A stretch of DNA of 64,000 nucleotides from Oscillospiraceae bacterium (GCA_015064735.1 SVRP01000002.1:18591-82590); one strand, 5' to 3'. Shown: positions 36,405-46,153, counted from the first letter of the stretch. A program made the numbers and translations. The notes: a model not told the origin generated them from the letters alone.

Positions 36405-37688
36405 ATGAGTTTAACAAAATCTGAAGTAATTGAAAAGAACAGGTACGAATTGCAGTTTTCTGTGGATAAGGCAACCTTTGATGCCGCTGTAACTGCAGTT
36501 TACCGTAAGCAGGCAAAGAACATCAGTGTTCCCGGTTTCAGAAAGGGTAAGGCTCCCCGTTCCGTAATCGAAAAGATGTATGGCACGGGTGTATTCTATG
36601 AGGATGCGATCAATGATCTTATTCCCGATGCATACACAGCGGCAGCTAAGGAATCCAATCTTGAAATCGTAGGTCAGCCCGAGTTCGATATCGTTTCTAT
36701 CGATGAGAACGGACTTTTACTTTCTGCAAAGGTATACGTAAAGCCCGATGTTGAGATCAAGGATTATTGCGGTATTGAAGTGGAAAAGAAGATTGAAGCT
36801 GTAACAGATGAGGATGTAGACAAGGAAATAGAGGTTATCCGTGAGAGAAATTCCAGAGAGATCGATGTAACCGATCGCGCAGCAGAAATGGGCGATACTA
36901 CCGTGATCGATTTTGAGGGCTTCTGCGACGGAGTAGCATTCGAAGGTGGCAAGGGTACTGATTATGCACTTAAGCTCGGCTCCGGTTCCTTTATCCCCGG
37001 ATTCGAGGAGCAGATCGTTGGAAAGAATATTGACGAAGAATTCGATGTAAACGTTACCTTCCCTGAAGAGTACCATGCTGCAGAGCTGGCCGGAAAGCCT
37101 GCTGTATTTAAGGTTAAGATTCATGCCATCACTCATGTTGAGCTTCCTGCTCTTGATGATGATTTTGCAAAGGATGTTTCCGAATTTGATACTCTTGATG
37201 AATACAAGGCAGATATTAAGGCAAAAATCGAAAAGAGACATGAGACCGCTGCTGATAATGCAGTTGAGGATAAGCTCGTTGAGGCTCTTATTGAAAAGCT
37301 TGAGGGTGATATTCCCGAGGCAATGTACGAAGCAGAGACTGAGAACTTTGTTCGCGACTATGATACAAGACTCCGTTCTCAGGGACTCGATCTTAAGACC
37401 TACTTCAAGTATACCGGAATGAATCTCGATTCTCTTCGCGAGCAGATGAGACCTCAGGCAGAGCGTCAGGTAAAGGCAAGACTTGCTCTTGAAAAGATTG
37501 CTGCTCTTGAGAATATCGAAGCAACTGAGGAAGATATCAACGAGGAATATAACAACATAGCAACTGCATACGGTATAGAGATCGAGCAGGTCAAGGAAAG
37601 CATAGAGGCTGATGCAATTGCGGCTGATATGAAGGTTAAGAAGGCTCTTGATTTCGTTAAGGAAAAAGCAGTTATCAAGGCGGAATAA
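36405..37688 (+). CDS. tig: Trigger factor
   Basis: VPGFRKGKAPRSVIEKMYG ribosome-binding signature, central FKBP-like domain, upstream of clpP-clpX. Confidence 0.95.
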   Translation: MSLTKSEVIEKNRYELQFSVDKATFDAAVTAVYRKQAKNISVPGFRKGKAPRSVIEKMYGTGVFYEDAINDLIPDAYTAAAKESNLEIVGQPEFDIVSIDENGLLLSAKVYVKPDVEIKDYCGIEVEKKIEAVTDEDVDKEIEVIRERNSREIDVTDRAAEMGDTTVIDFEGFCDGVAFEGGKGTDYALKLGSGSFIPGFEEQIVGKNIDEEFDVNVTFPEEYHAAELAGKPAVFKVKIHAITHVELPALDDDFAKDVSEFDTLDEYKADIKAKIEKRHETAADNAVEDKLVEALIEKLEGDIPEAMYEAETENFVRDYDTRLRSQGLDLKTYFKYTGMNLDSLREQMRPQAERQVKARLALEKIAALENIEATEEDINEEYNNIATAYGIEIEQVKESIEADAIAADMKVKKALDFVKEKAVIKAE

Positions 37689-37736
37689 AATTTAGTTAAT
37701 TATACGCGCAACAATTATTAGGAGGAAACTTTTATT

Positions 37737-38336
37737 ATGCATAATATTTACGACGCATTGGTTCCAATGGTAGTAGAACAGGATGGCAAGGGTGAACGCT
37801 CTTATGATATATTTTCAAGACTTCTTAATGACAGAATAATCTTCTTGTCCGACGAGGTTAATGATGCCACCGCATCTTTAGTTGTTGCGCAGCTTCTCTT
37901 TCTTGAAGCTAAGGATCCCGATAAGGATATAAGCTTTTACATTAATAGCCCCGGCGGTTCTGTTACCGCCGGTATGGCTATTTATGATACGATGAACTTT
38001 ATTAAGTGCGATGTATCAACAATATGTATCGGTATGGCCGCAAGTATGGGCGCATTTCTCCTTTCTGCAGGAACAAAGGGCAAGCGAATTGCACTTCCCA
38101 ACAGCGAAATAATGATCCACCAGCCTTTAGGCGGTGCAAAAGGTCAGGCTTCCGATATTAAGATTCAGGCGGAGCTTATTCTCCGCACCAGAGATAATCT
38201 TAACCGTATTCTTTCTGAGAATACAGGTAGATCTATTGAGGAAATTGCAAGAGATACCGAAAGAGACAACTTTATGACTGCTAAACAGGCACTTGAGTAC
38301 GGTCTTATTGATAAGATCCTTGACAGAAGAGCGTAA
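37737..38336 (+). CDS. clpP: ATP-dependent Clp protease proteolytic subunit
   Basis: [55 protein letters not shown]. Confidence 0.97.
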   Translation: MHNIYDALVPMVVEQDGKGERSYDIFSRLLNDRIIFLSDEVNDATASLVVAQLLFLEAKDPDKDISFYINSPGGSVTAGMAIYDTMNFIKCDVSTICIGMAASMGAFLLSAGTKGKRIALPNSEIMIHQPLGGAKGQASDIKIQAELILRTRDNLNRILSENTGRSIEEIARDTERDNFMTAKQALEYGLIDKILDRRA

Positions 38337-38365
38337 TTTAGAATTATCCCTGAAAGGAAGATCAA

Positions 38366-39685
38366 ATGGCAAATTCAAACAACGGCACGACCAATCTGCG
38401 TTATTGTACATTTTGCGGTCGTAGAGAGACACAGGTAAATTTCCTTATTCCCTCTCCTACCGGCGCATATATCTGCGATCTGTGCGTGGATTCATGCCGT
38501 CAACTAATTTATGAAAATACCGTAGCAAACGAGAACGATATAGGCGGATTAACATTTGAGACCCTGCCGAAGCCAAGGAAAATCAAGGAAACCCTTGACG
38601 AATATGTTATCGGTCAGGAAGATGCAAAAATCGCCCTTTCGGTTGCTGTTTACAATCACTATAAAAGAATTCTTTATAACGAAGAAAAAGAACTCGAGGA
38701 CGAAGACTCGTTCGCTGTAGATATCCAAAAGAGTAACGTATTGCTTATAGGCCCTACAGGCGTAGGAAAAACCTATCTTGCTCAAACACTTGCGAAGTCG
38801 CTGAAGGTTCCTTTTGCGATTGCGGATGCTACAACGTTAACCGAGGCAGGATATGTTGGAGAAGACGTTGAAAATATTCTTCTTCGCCTTATTCAAGCGG
38901 CTGATTATGATATAGAACTTGCTGAAAAAGGTATAATCTATATTGACGAAATTGATAAGATTGCAAGGAAAAGCGAGAATCGCTCTATAACACGAGATGT
39001 TTCGGGAGAAGGCGTACAGCAAGCGCTTCTCAAAATTCTTGAAGGAACGGTTGCAAACGTTCCTCCTCAGGGTGGTAGAAAACATCCCAATCAGGAATTT
39101 ATACAGATAAATACCGAAAACATTCTTTTTATATGCGGCGGTGCTTTTGAGGGATTAGATAAGCTTATCGAAAAGCGTCAAGGAAATCAGGCAATAGGCT
39201 TCTCAAGCGAAATAAAAAAGAAAGAAGAAAAGAAAAAAGAAGGTATCTTTAAGGATGTTATTCCCCACGATATTGTTAAATTTGGATTGATTCCCGAGCT
39301 TGTAGGACGTATCCCTATGATAGTAACCCTTGATGACCTTGACAAAAAGGCATTGGTTCGCATATTGCGTGAGCCTAAGAATTCTCTTCTTAACCAGTAT
39401 ATGAAGCTTTTTGAGATGGATGGTGTTGACCTTTCCTTTGACGATGCGGCACTTGAAGCAATCGCGGCAAAGGCAATTGAACGCAATACCGGAGCTAGAG
39501 GACTTCGCTCTATTATGGAAGAAATGATGATGTCCATGATGTACGAGATTCCTTCAAGAGAAGATGTTGAGAAAGTTGTTATAACAGAGGCTGTCGTAAG
39601 AAGAGAAGCTCTTCCTGAGTATGTTATAAAGGAAAAAGTTCTTCTTGACGATGCAAAGCCTAAAATAAGCGGTGAGCTTGAATAA
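38366..39685 (+). CDS. clpX: ATP-dependent Clp protease ATP-binding subunit ClpX
   Basis: N-terminal zinc-finger CTFCGR...[58 protein letters not shown]. Confidence 0.97.
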   Translation: MANSNNGTTNLRYCTFCGRRETQVNFLIPSPTGAYICDLCVDSCRQLIYENTVANENDIGGLTFETLPKPRKIKETLDEYVIGQEDAKIALSVAVYNHYKRILYNEEKELEDEDSFAVDIQKSNVLLIGPTGVGKTYLAQTLAKSLKVPFAIADATTLTEAGYVGEDVENILLRLIQAADYDIELAEKGIIYIDEIDKIARKSENRSITRDVSGEGVQQALLKILEGTVANVPPQGGRKHPNQEFIQINTENILFICGGAFEGLDKLIEKRQGNQAIGFSSEIKKKEEKKKEGIFKDVIPHDIVKFGLIPELVGRIPMIVTLDDLDKKALVRILREPKNSLLNQYMKLFEMDGVDLSFDDAALEAIAAKAIERNTGARGLRSIMEEMMMSMMYEIPSREDVEKVVITEAVVRREALPEYVIKEKVLLDDAKPKISGELE

Positions 39686-39686
39686 C

Positions 39687-39724
39687 AAAAAAGATAGCCC
39701 CATGTTGGGACTATCTTTTTTGTT
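39687..39724. terminator. Terminator after clpX (bidirectional appearance)
   Basis: AAAAAAGATAGCCCC...GGGACTATCTTTTTT. Confidence 0.85.
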
Positions 39725-39725
39725 A

Positions 39726-40667
39726 TTAATAAAATGTTGCAACTTCCTGCTTAGGAGAAACAGCGAATTCGGTTGATTCTACGTAAAGAACAGGACCTTG
39801 GTTTTTATAAAGGACAGTTTTTTCTATTTTGATACTTCCCTTTACGGTTATCCAATCCTTTGTTTTTAGATTTTGAGGAGTGTTAAATATGCAAACCATT
39901 CCACCGTATTGTATGTCGTCGGCACAACAAGTCATTATATGTCTGCCTATTATTACAGAATTTTTTTGAAGTCTTGTATCTGTGCAAACGATGCCCTTAA
40001 ACTTTACGGTTTTGCCGTTGTATTTAGACATATCCTCGGAAAGATCGCGGTAAAACAGAGCATAATCTTCATCCGCTATCTCGACTACGGGAGCATTAAC
40101 GTCAAAAGGAAGTGGATCCTCTATCTCATCATATTCAACGTGTCCATCCGGGTAATCGTAAACAATAGCCGCTCTGCGGGTTATTCCTCTTATTACCTTG
40201 TGAATTTCTTCTTTATCAATGTCATTGGGGGTTCTGTTCAAAACTATCATTTCGGCATCGGCAAGCTTATCGTATACAAGCTGACGCATATTGTTATTAT
40301 AGCTAATAAAGCTATTTGCGTCCGCAAACATAATATTTTGATATATTCCCCAGTCTGATGGCATGTTTGCGTAGAGAGTCTGTAAGGACCACATTCCGTT
40401 ATATTCGATAATGATCCTGTCGGTCTTATGCTCCTTGACAATATTTCTCAGATTGTCCTTTGTAAGCTCGGATTCATCTTCAATATATTTAATTCTTACG
40501 TTTTGACCCCAAAATTTAGAAGGGTCAAGCTCCTCTATTCCTTCTTCGCACATCAGAACCAGTGTTTTTTCGCCGCTGTTAAAGTTTTGGTCGTTTAGCG
40601 ACTCTTGTATCATGGAGGTTTTCCCTCCCTCCAGAAAGCCTGTAAACAGGTATACGGGCAGTTTCAT
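39726..40667 (-). CDS. CobW-like GTPase with C-terminal YcgQ/TIGR03943-like domain
   Basis: YLFTGFLEGGKTSMIQ P-loop, IIIEYNGMW, ADAEMIVLNR; C-terminal VKFKGIVCTDTRLQKNSVIIGRHIMTCCADDIQYGGMVC. Confidence 0.75.
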   Translation of the reverse strand: MKLPVYLFTGFLEGGKTSMIQESLNDQNFNSGEKTLVLMCEEGIEELDPSKFWGQNVRIKYIEDESELTKDNLRNIVKEHKTDRIIIEYNGMWSLQTLYANMPSDWGIYQNIMFADANSFISYNNNMRQLVYDKLADAEMIVLNRTPNDIDKEEIHKVIRGITRRAAIVYDYPDGHVEYDEIEDPLPFDVNAPVVEIADEDYALFYRDLSEDMSKYNGKTVKFKGIVCTDTRLQKNSVIIGRHIMTCCADDIQYGGMVCIFNTPQNLKTKDWITVKGSIKIEKTVLYKNQGPVLYVESTEFAVSPKQEVATFY

Positions 40668-40678
40668 AATAACCCCTC

Positions 40679-41770
40679 TTATTTAAACAGCTCACAAAGA
40701 GCGTCCTCGTTGATTTTGGAACCGATAACGCAGATCTTACCGATTGCAGAAGGTGCGCCGTGTCTTACATCGGGTTCTTCGGGAACATAGTCAAAATATA
40801 TCCATTCCCCGTCAATCCCCTCGACAAATCCTTTTGCTCTCAATATCATGCCGTACTTGTGTTCATCGTTAAGTGCTTCAAGAATATTGTGTATTCGCTC
40901 GTCGGTGAATTTTTTTACCGTTTCCGTGCCCCAACTTGTGAATACATCGTCCGCGTGATGATGATGGTGGTGCTCATGATCGTGATGATCATGACCGCAA
41001 CAGCACCCCCCGTCATGTTCATGGTGATGCTCATGTTCATGGTGATGCTCATGCTCATGTTCATGCTCATGATGATGCTCATGCTCATGTTCATGCTCAT
41101 GATTATGATCGTGATGATGTCCGCATACAAGACAAGTATCAGCATCTACAAGAGCCTGCAACTCATCTGCCAATGATATCTTATTTTCCATTGCATCTAC
41201 AAGCGTTGAAATATTAAGCTTATCTGCGGGAGTTGTAACTATCATTGCCGAAGAATTCTTCTCGCGAACAAGTGTAAGTGCCTCGGAGAGCTTGTGCTCG
41301 GTTGTTTTATCAGTGTGGCTGAAAACGATACAACCCGCATTGGAAATCTGGTCATTAAAGAACTCACCGAAATTCTTCATATACATTTTGCACTTATTAA
41401 CGTCAACGACAACGACCGCACTGTTTAGAACTGCATTTTCAAGATCCGCGGAAACAACCGCTTTGGTTACGTCGCTAAGTTTACCGACACCCGAGGGCTC
41501 TATTAAAATTCTGTCGGGAGTATATTCGGCAACTACTTTCTTTAACGCTTCGCTAAAGTCTCCAACAAGAGAACAGCATATGCAGCCCGAATTCATTTCG
41601 GCAATCTCGATTCCCGCATCCTTGAGAAAGCCACCGTCAACTCCGATCTCTCCAAATTCATTTTCAATAAGAACGATTTTTTCGCCTTTATATCCCTCTT
41701 TGATAAGTTTGTTGATAAGAGTCGTTTTTCCCGCACCGAGAAATCCGGATATAATATCTATCTTAGTCAT
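40679..41770 (-). CDS. COG0523 (CobW/ZNG-like) metallochaperone GTPase with long His-rich tract
   Basis: IISGFLGAGKTTLINKL, NSGCICCSL (CxCC motif), ILIEPSGVGKLSDV, His/Glu/Asp-rich tract. Confidence 0.9.
   Translation of the reverse strand: MTKIDIISGFLGAGKTTLINKLIKEGYKGEKIVLIENEFGEIGVDGGFLKDAGIEIAEMNSGCICCSLVGDFSEALKKVVAEYTPDRILIEPSGVGKLSDVTKAVVSADLENAVLNSAVVVVDVNKCKMYMKNFGEFFNDQISNAGCIVFSHTDKTTEHKLSEALTLVREKNSSAMIVTTPADKLNISTLVDAMENKISLADELQALVDADTCLVCGHHHDHNHEHEHEHEHHHEHEHEHEHHHEHEHHHEHDGGCCCGHDHHDHEHHHHHHADDVFTSWGTETVKKFTDERIHNILEALNDEHKYGMILRAKGFVEGIDGEWIYFDYVPEEPDVRHGAPSAIGKICVIGSKINEDALCELFK
40955..41125. repeat. Degenerate tandem repeat encoding the (H-E/H-D)n tract
   Basis: Repeated TGCTCATG/TTCATG/GTGATG hexamer-like units (reverse strand encodes HEHEHEHHHEHEHEH). 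Confidence 0.85.
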
Positions 41771-41791
41771 TTTATTACCTCGTAAAAACTT

Positions 41792-41828
41792 AAAGCAGAG
41801 GTTCTGAACAATAGTAACCTCTGCTTTA
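41792..41828 (-). terminator. Terminator of fba
   Basis: AAAGCAGAGGTT...AACCTCTGCTTT downstream of the fba stop. Confidence 0.75.
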
Positions 41829-41845
41829 TTATAATAAATTGCTGA

Positions 41846-42709
41846 TTACGCCTTGTTAACAGAACCGAAGAGTTCCATCTTTTCCTTAACAGTTGCCTTT
41901 ATTGCCTCAAAGCCGGGAGCCAGAACCTTTCTGGGGTCAAATCCCTTACCCTGAAGATCCTTGCCTGCCTCGATGTACTCACGGGTTGCGGCAGCAAATG
42001 CGAGCTGGCACTCAGTGTTTACATTGATCTTAGCAACGCCAAGAGAAATAGCCTTTTTGATCATGTCAGAGGGAATACCTGTACCGCCGTGAAGAACGAG
42101 GGGCATATCTCCGGTTTCCTGCTGAACCGCATCAAGGGTTTCAAAGGAAAGTCCCTTCCAGTTTGCGGGGTATTTACCGTGTATGTTACCGATACCTGCA
42201 GCGAGCATAGTAACGCCGAGGTCGGCAATCATCTTGCACTCCTTAGGATCTGCACACTCACCGGTTCCAACAACACCGTCCTCTTCGCCGCCGATGGCTC
42301 CAACCTCTGCTTCGAGAGAAAGACCCTTCTCTGCGCAAACCTTAACGAGCTCGGTGGTCTTTGCGATATTCTCCTCAATAGGATAGTGAGAACCGTCAAA
42401 CATTACGGAAGAAAATCCTGCTTCGATACACTTGTAGCACGCGTCATAAGAACCGTGGTCAAGGTGAAGCGCTACGGGAACAGTGATGTTAAGCTCCTCA
42501 AGCATACCGTTTACCATGCCCACAACGGTTTTATAACCGCACATATACTTTCCTGCACCCTCGGAAACACCGAGAATAACGGGAGAGTTAAGCTCCTGTG
42601 CAGTAAGAAGAATTGCCTTAGTCCACTCAAGGTTGTTGATGTTGAACTGGCCTACTGCATATTTGCCTGCTTTTGCTTTAGTTAACATTTCTTTTGCTGA
42701 TACTAACAT
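41846..42709 (-). CDS. fba: Fructose-1,6-bisphosphate aldolase, class II
   Basis: YAVGQFNINNLEWTKAI, ALHLDHGSYD, GFSSVMFDGSHYP, LEAEVGAIGGEEDGV, LVLHGGTGIP, INVNTECQLAF. Confidence 0.95.
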   Translation of the reverse strand: MLVSAKEMLTKAKAGKYAVGQFNINNLEWTKAILLTAQELNSPVILGVSEGAGKYMCGYKTVVGMVNGMLEELNITVPVALHLDHGSYDACYKCIEAGFSSVMFDGSHYPIEENIAKTTELVKVCAEKGLSLEAEVGAIGGEEDGVVGTGECADPKECKMIADLGVTMLAAGIGNIHGKYPANWKGLSFETLDAVQQETGDMPLVLHGGTGIPSDMIKKAISLGVAKINVNTECQLAFAAATREYIEAGKDLQGKGFDPRKVLAPGFEAIKATVKEKMELFGSVNKA

Positions 42710-42888
42710 TTTTAATATCTCCTTTAATTTTTATTACTAAAACATTATACACCATATAAATCCAAAAATCAAGTAGCACGCGAAAATATTTTGTCTTTTT
42801 TATCAAAAAATTAACAAATATTTTGTAGAAATTGTACGCAGGTAGTGGTATAATTATAATATACTCTATTATTCATAAAGGAGACCGT

Positions 42889-43110
42889 ATGGCTAATGAG
42901 CTAGACAGTATTCAGATGAAGAATACTTTAAAGGAAATTTACGATGCTCTTTGCGAAAAAGGATATGATCCGGCGCGTCAGATTGCGGGATACATACTCT
43001 CGGAAGACCCTGTTTATATAACAGATTGGAAAAATGCAAGAGGAAAAATTGTAAAAATAGACAGAGATAAGCTACTTATTGAACTTATAAATAATTATCT
43101 TAATGATTGA
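42889..43110 (+). CDS. ireB: IreB-family regulatory phosphoprotein (UPF0297), short N-terminus
   Basis: LKEIYDALCEKGYDPARQIAGYILSEDPVYITDWKNARGKIVKIDRDKLLIELINNYL. Start refined to the ATG at 42889. Confidence 0.88.
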   Translation: MANELDSIQMKNTLKEIYDALCEKGYDPARQIAGYILSEDPVYITDWKNARGKIVKIDRDKLLIELINNYLND

Positions 43111-43127
43111 CGGGAAAGGCGGTTAGT

Positions 43128-44474
43128 ATGGGAAAATCACGGATTTTACGCAGAATAACCGCCGTCTTTCTGTTTGTAGCTCTTTTGATGTCGGTATTTT
43201 CGATTAATTCATTTGCTGATAATGAAAATAACATTTTGCCCTTTCCTTCTGTTTCAGGTGCCGACTGCATCTATCTTTATAACTATGAAAGCGACCGCGT
43301 AGTATATAGCAATGTATCCAATGACAGAGAAATAATTGCACCTTCGGCTACTGTTAAAATGATGACAGGACTACTGGCAATAGAAATGCTTGACGGACGC
43401 TTTGATGAACAAATAAAATTAACAGAAGAGCTTTTGTCGGGTGTAGAGGGATATACCGTAAGATTTGAAAAGGATTCGGTTGTAACAGTCAAAGATCTTC
43501 TTTACGGATTAATATGCGGCGGCGGAAATGATGCCGCTATAGTCCTTGCAAGACTTTGCTCCGGATCTGTTGAAAGCTTTGTAAGTAAAATGAATGATAA
43601 AGCCAAGGAATGGGGATGTGCGCATACCAACTACATAAATCCTACGGGAATTGACGAAGTGGGAATGACGACTTCCCTTCATGATACGGTAATAATTTCC
43701 AAAAAAGCGGTAGAAAATTCCGAATTTATGAAAATGTGCTCCGCTCAATTCTATAAATATAAGCCCATCAATTCTGATGGTGAGAAAACTATTGCAAACA
43801 GAAATGCAATGATAAGCTCCTATTCTGCCGTCGGATATAAAAATTCAAAGGTAAAAGGATTAAATTCCGGAATGACCGATATGGGCGGATATTGTGTTTG
43901 CGCGTACGCTACCGACGGAACCGACTCTTATTTATGTATTGTTATGGGTGCTGTGGAAATATCTGACGGTACGATTTTATCCTATAAAATTGCCAATACC
44001 CTTTTGAACTATGCTTTTGAAAATTACTCTTACGAACTGATAGCCAAAAAGGGAGAAAAAATTGGCGAACTCGGTGTTGATCTTGCGCTACCGACAAACG
44101 GACGTGATGAAATGAGGGTTGACTGTATTCTATCCAAGGATATATACGCATATGCACCTACAGGCATTGGCTACAGAAAAGAACTTACTTATAAACCATT
44201 TTATTATGAGGACAGATTAACCGCTCCCGTTTTATCCGGTACAGAGGTTGGCGGCGTGGATATTTACTATGAGAATATCCTTATAGCAACGGGAAAACTT
44301 GTATCCAAAAATGACGTACAAGCCAGCGAGCTTCTCATTTCGATTGACAATATGAGAAAGGTTTTGACATCAAGAACCGTTATTGTTTTTGTAATCCTTA
44401 TTTTATCTTTCTCATTAGGTTGTTTTACGGTAAAGAAAATAAAAAAGAATAATAAAAACAAGGGCAGACGCTAA
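43128..44474 (+). CDS. D-alanyl-D-alanine carboxypeptidase (peptidase S11, DacF-like)
   Basis: Signal peptide, APSATVKMMTGLLAIE (degenerate SxxK region), CGGGNDAAIVLA (SxN-like position), C-terminal TM anchor. Confidence 0.82.
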   Translation: MGKSRILRRITAVFLFVALLMSVFSINSFADNENNILPFPSVSGADCIYLYNYESDRVVYSNVSNDREIIAPSATVKMMTGLLAIEMLDGRFDEQIKLTEELLSGVEGYTVRFEKDSVVTVKDLLYGLICGGGNDAAIVLARLCSGSVESFVSKMNDKAKEWGCAHTNYINPTGIDEVGMTTSLHDTVIISKKAVENSEFMKMCSAQFYKYKPINSDGEKTIANRNAMISSYSAVGYKNSKVKGLNSGMTDMGGYCVCAYATDGTDSYLCIVMGAVEISDGTILSYKIANTLLNYAFENYSYELIAKKGEKIGELGVDLALPTNGRDEMRVDCILSKDIYAYAPTGIGYRKELTYKPFYYEDRLTAPVLSGTEVGGVDIYYENILIATGKLVSKNDVQASELLISIDNMRKVLTSRTVIVFVILILSFSLGCFTVKKIKKNNKNKGRR

Positions 44475-44495
44475 AATGTCTGCCCTTATTCTTTG
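44460..44495. terminator. Terminator between the carboxypeptidase and CDF transporter genes
   Basis: AAGGGCAGAC GCTAAAAT GTCTGCCCTT ATTCTTTGTTTT. Confidence 0.85.
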
Positions 44496-44497
44496 TT

Positions 44498-45388
44498 TTA
44501 ATGATTGTGGTGATGATGACTGCATGAGGGTGTGTATTCTATATGGCAGTGAATATCATTACATTTTTCGTCTTCACGTTCAAGCTCGACCGTTACATGC
44601 CCTATTCCGTGCTCTTTTAGCTCATTTTGAACATTCTTTTTAGCCTTTTGTGGATCTCCGTCAAAAACCACATGCAGCGTTGCGTAGTTTTGATATCCGT
44701 CTATGCTCCATATATGAATATGATGCACGTCAATTACTTCATCAATCTCAAGTAAATGCGCCCTGATTTCTTCAATGCTTATATTTTCAGGAACCTTTTC
44801 CAATAATAAATTAAGAATCTCTTTCAAATTTTTTATTGCACTTATAAAAATTATTGCAGCTACAATGATCGACAGGATTGGATCGAGTAACGCGAAATCC
44901 GTGAATTTCATTGCTATAGCGCCAATGAGAACAACAATCCAGCCAAGTACATCTTCCAGCATATGAAGATGTACTGCTTTTTGATTTAGTGAATCACCTT
45001 CATGTGTAAACCAAGCAGCGCATAGATTAATTACAACACCAATTACTCCCAAAACAATCATTCCGTTATAATTGATTTGTGTCGGATTGATAATTCTTTC
45101 AATTGCGTTATAAATTACCAAAGCTGAACCTATAAGAAGAATAATCGTTGTAAGAAGACCGCCTATTACAGAATAACGGGCATATCCGTAAGTATAGTTT
45201 TTATCGGGTTCTCTTTTGCTCTTCTTCTCAAACAAGTATGATATTCCTATACTTATAGCATCACCCATATCATGCAATGCATCAGAAATAATTGACACAC
45301 TTCCTGTAAAAATGCCTCCTATAAATTCAAAAACAGAAAATAGAAGATTCACAATAAAGGCGATAAAAATATTTTTCTCCGTTTTCAT
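44498..45388 (-). CDS. Cation diffusion facilitator (CDF) family transporter
   Basis: SVSIISDALHDMGDAISIGISYLFEKK, YGYARYSVIGGL, HHIHIWSIDGYQNYATLHVV, His-rich C-terminus. AAGGAG precedes the ATG at 45388. Confidence 0.9.
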   Translation of the reverse strand: MKTEKNIFIAFIVNLLFSVFEFIGGIFTGSVSIISDALHDMGDAISIGISYLFEKKSKREPDKNYTYGYARYSVIGGLLTTIILLIGSALVIYNAIERIINPTQINYNGMIVLGVIGVVINLCAAWFTHEGDSLNQKAVHLHMLEDVLGWIVVLIGAIAMKFTDFALLDPILSIIVAAIIFISAIKNLKEILNLLLEKVPENISIEEIRAHLLEIDEVIDVHHIHIWSIDGYQNYATLHVVFDGDPQKAKKNVQNELKEHGIGHVTVELEREDEKCNDIHCHIEYTPSCSHHHHNH

Positions 45389-45430
45389 AGCTCTCCTTAT
45401 TGACAGGTCTTTTTTATTATGATACAATTA

Positions 45431-45521
45431 ATTCGTTATAGAACAACATGTTCATTAATATCATATACTACCCTATTAAAAATATCAATATATACTTAAT
45501 TGAAATAGTTCGATACCGAAC
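45431..45521. promoter_or_regulatory. Candidate TetR operators in the CDF/TetR divergent intergenic region
   Basis: ATTCGTTATAGAAC (45431-45444) and GTTCGATACCGAAC (45508-45521) match at 10 of 14 positions. Palindrome GAACAACATGTTC (45441-45453) overlaps the first. Confidence 0.5.
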
Positions 45522-45548
45522 ATTTTTGAAAAAATGTATGGAGAAAAA

Positions 45549-46100
45549 ATGGATAGACGGCAAAAGAAAACAAGAGAGGCTATAATTAATGCTTTCTGTG
45601 ATATATTATCGAAAAAACATTATAATCAAATTACAGTCGGAGAAATTATTCAACGCGCCGATGTAGGCAGAGCGACGTTTTATTCGCATTTTGAAACAAA
45701 GGATTTTTTACTTAAGGAGCTTTGTAAAGAGCTTTTTTGTCATATTTTTGATGCAACCCAAGCAAACGAGGAAAAACATAAGCATATATTTGAATGTAAT
45801 GCCCCTTCATCGGTATTTTTGCACTTATTGCAGCATCTGCAAAAAAACGATCATAATATATTAAATTTATTAGTTTGTGAAAATAATGATCTTTTTTTGA
45901 AATACTTTAAGGAAAATCTGAAGGAGCTTATAAAAAAACAACCTTCGGTATTTATTAAAGAAAAACCGAAGGAGTTACCGGATAGCTTTTGGCTCGATCA
46001 TGTATCGTCGGCATTTGTTGAAACAATTCATTGGTGGATAAAAAACGGAATGACCGAAACTCCCGAAACACTGGCGAAATATTTTATGATGATAATATAA
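45549..46100 (+). CDS. TetR/AcrR family transcriptional regulator
   Basis: N-terminal HTH: RRQKKTREAIINAFCDILSKKHYNQITVGEIIQRADVGRATFYSHFETKDFLLKEL. Confidence 0.9.
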   Translation: MDRRQKKTREAIINAFCDILSKKHYNQITVGEIIQRADVGRATFYSHFETKDFLLKELCKELFCHIFDATQANEEKHKHIFECNAPSSVFLHLLQHLQKNDHNILNLLVCENNDLFLKYFKENLKELIKKQPSVFIKEKPKELPDSFWLDHVSSAFVETIHWWIKNGMTETPETLAKYFMMII

Positions 46101-46107
46101 ATTAAAA

Positions 46108-46150
46108 TAAAGGGACCGTCTCAAATTTTCATTTGAGACAGCCCCTTTTA
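46108..46150. terminator. Hairpin terminator with TTTGAGACAGC core
   Basis: AAAGGGACCGTCTCAAA TTTTCA TTTGAGACAGCCCCTTTT. Confidence 0.8.
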
Positions 46151-46153
46151 AAA

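Noticed and set aside
40955-41125. Repeat array considered as a CRISPR
   Set aside because: Units are short degenerate hexamers without spacers and lie within a coding tract; no cas genes.
40760-41176. Met-rich + strand ORF (MMVVLMIVMIM...) that could be mistaken for a copper-binding or membrane peptide
   Set aside because: Exact antisense of the His-rich tract of the COG0523 GTPase (CAT/CAC repeats read as ATG/GTG); no SD or promoter.
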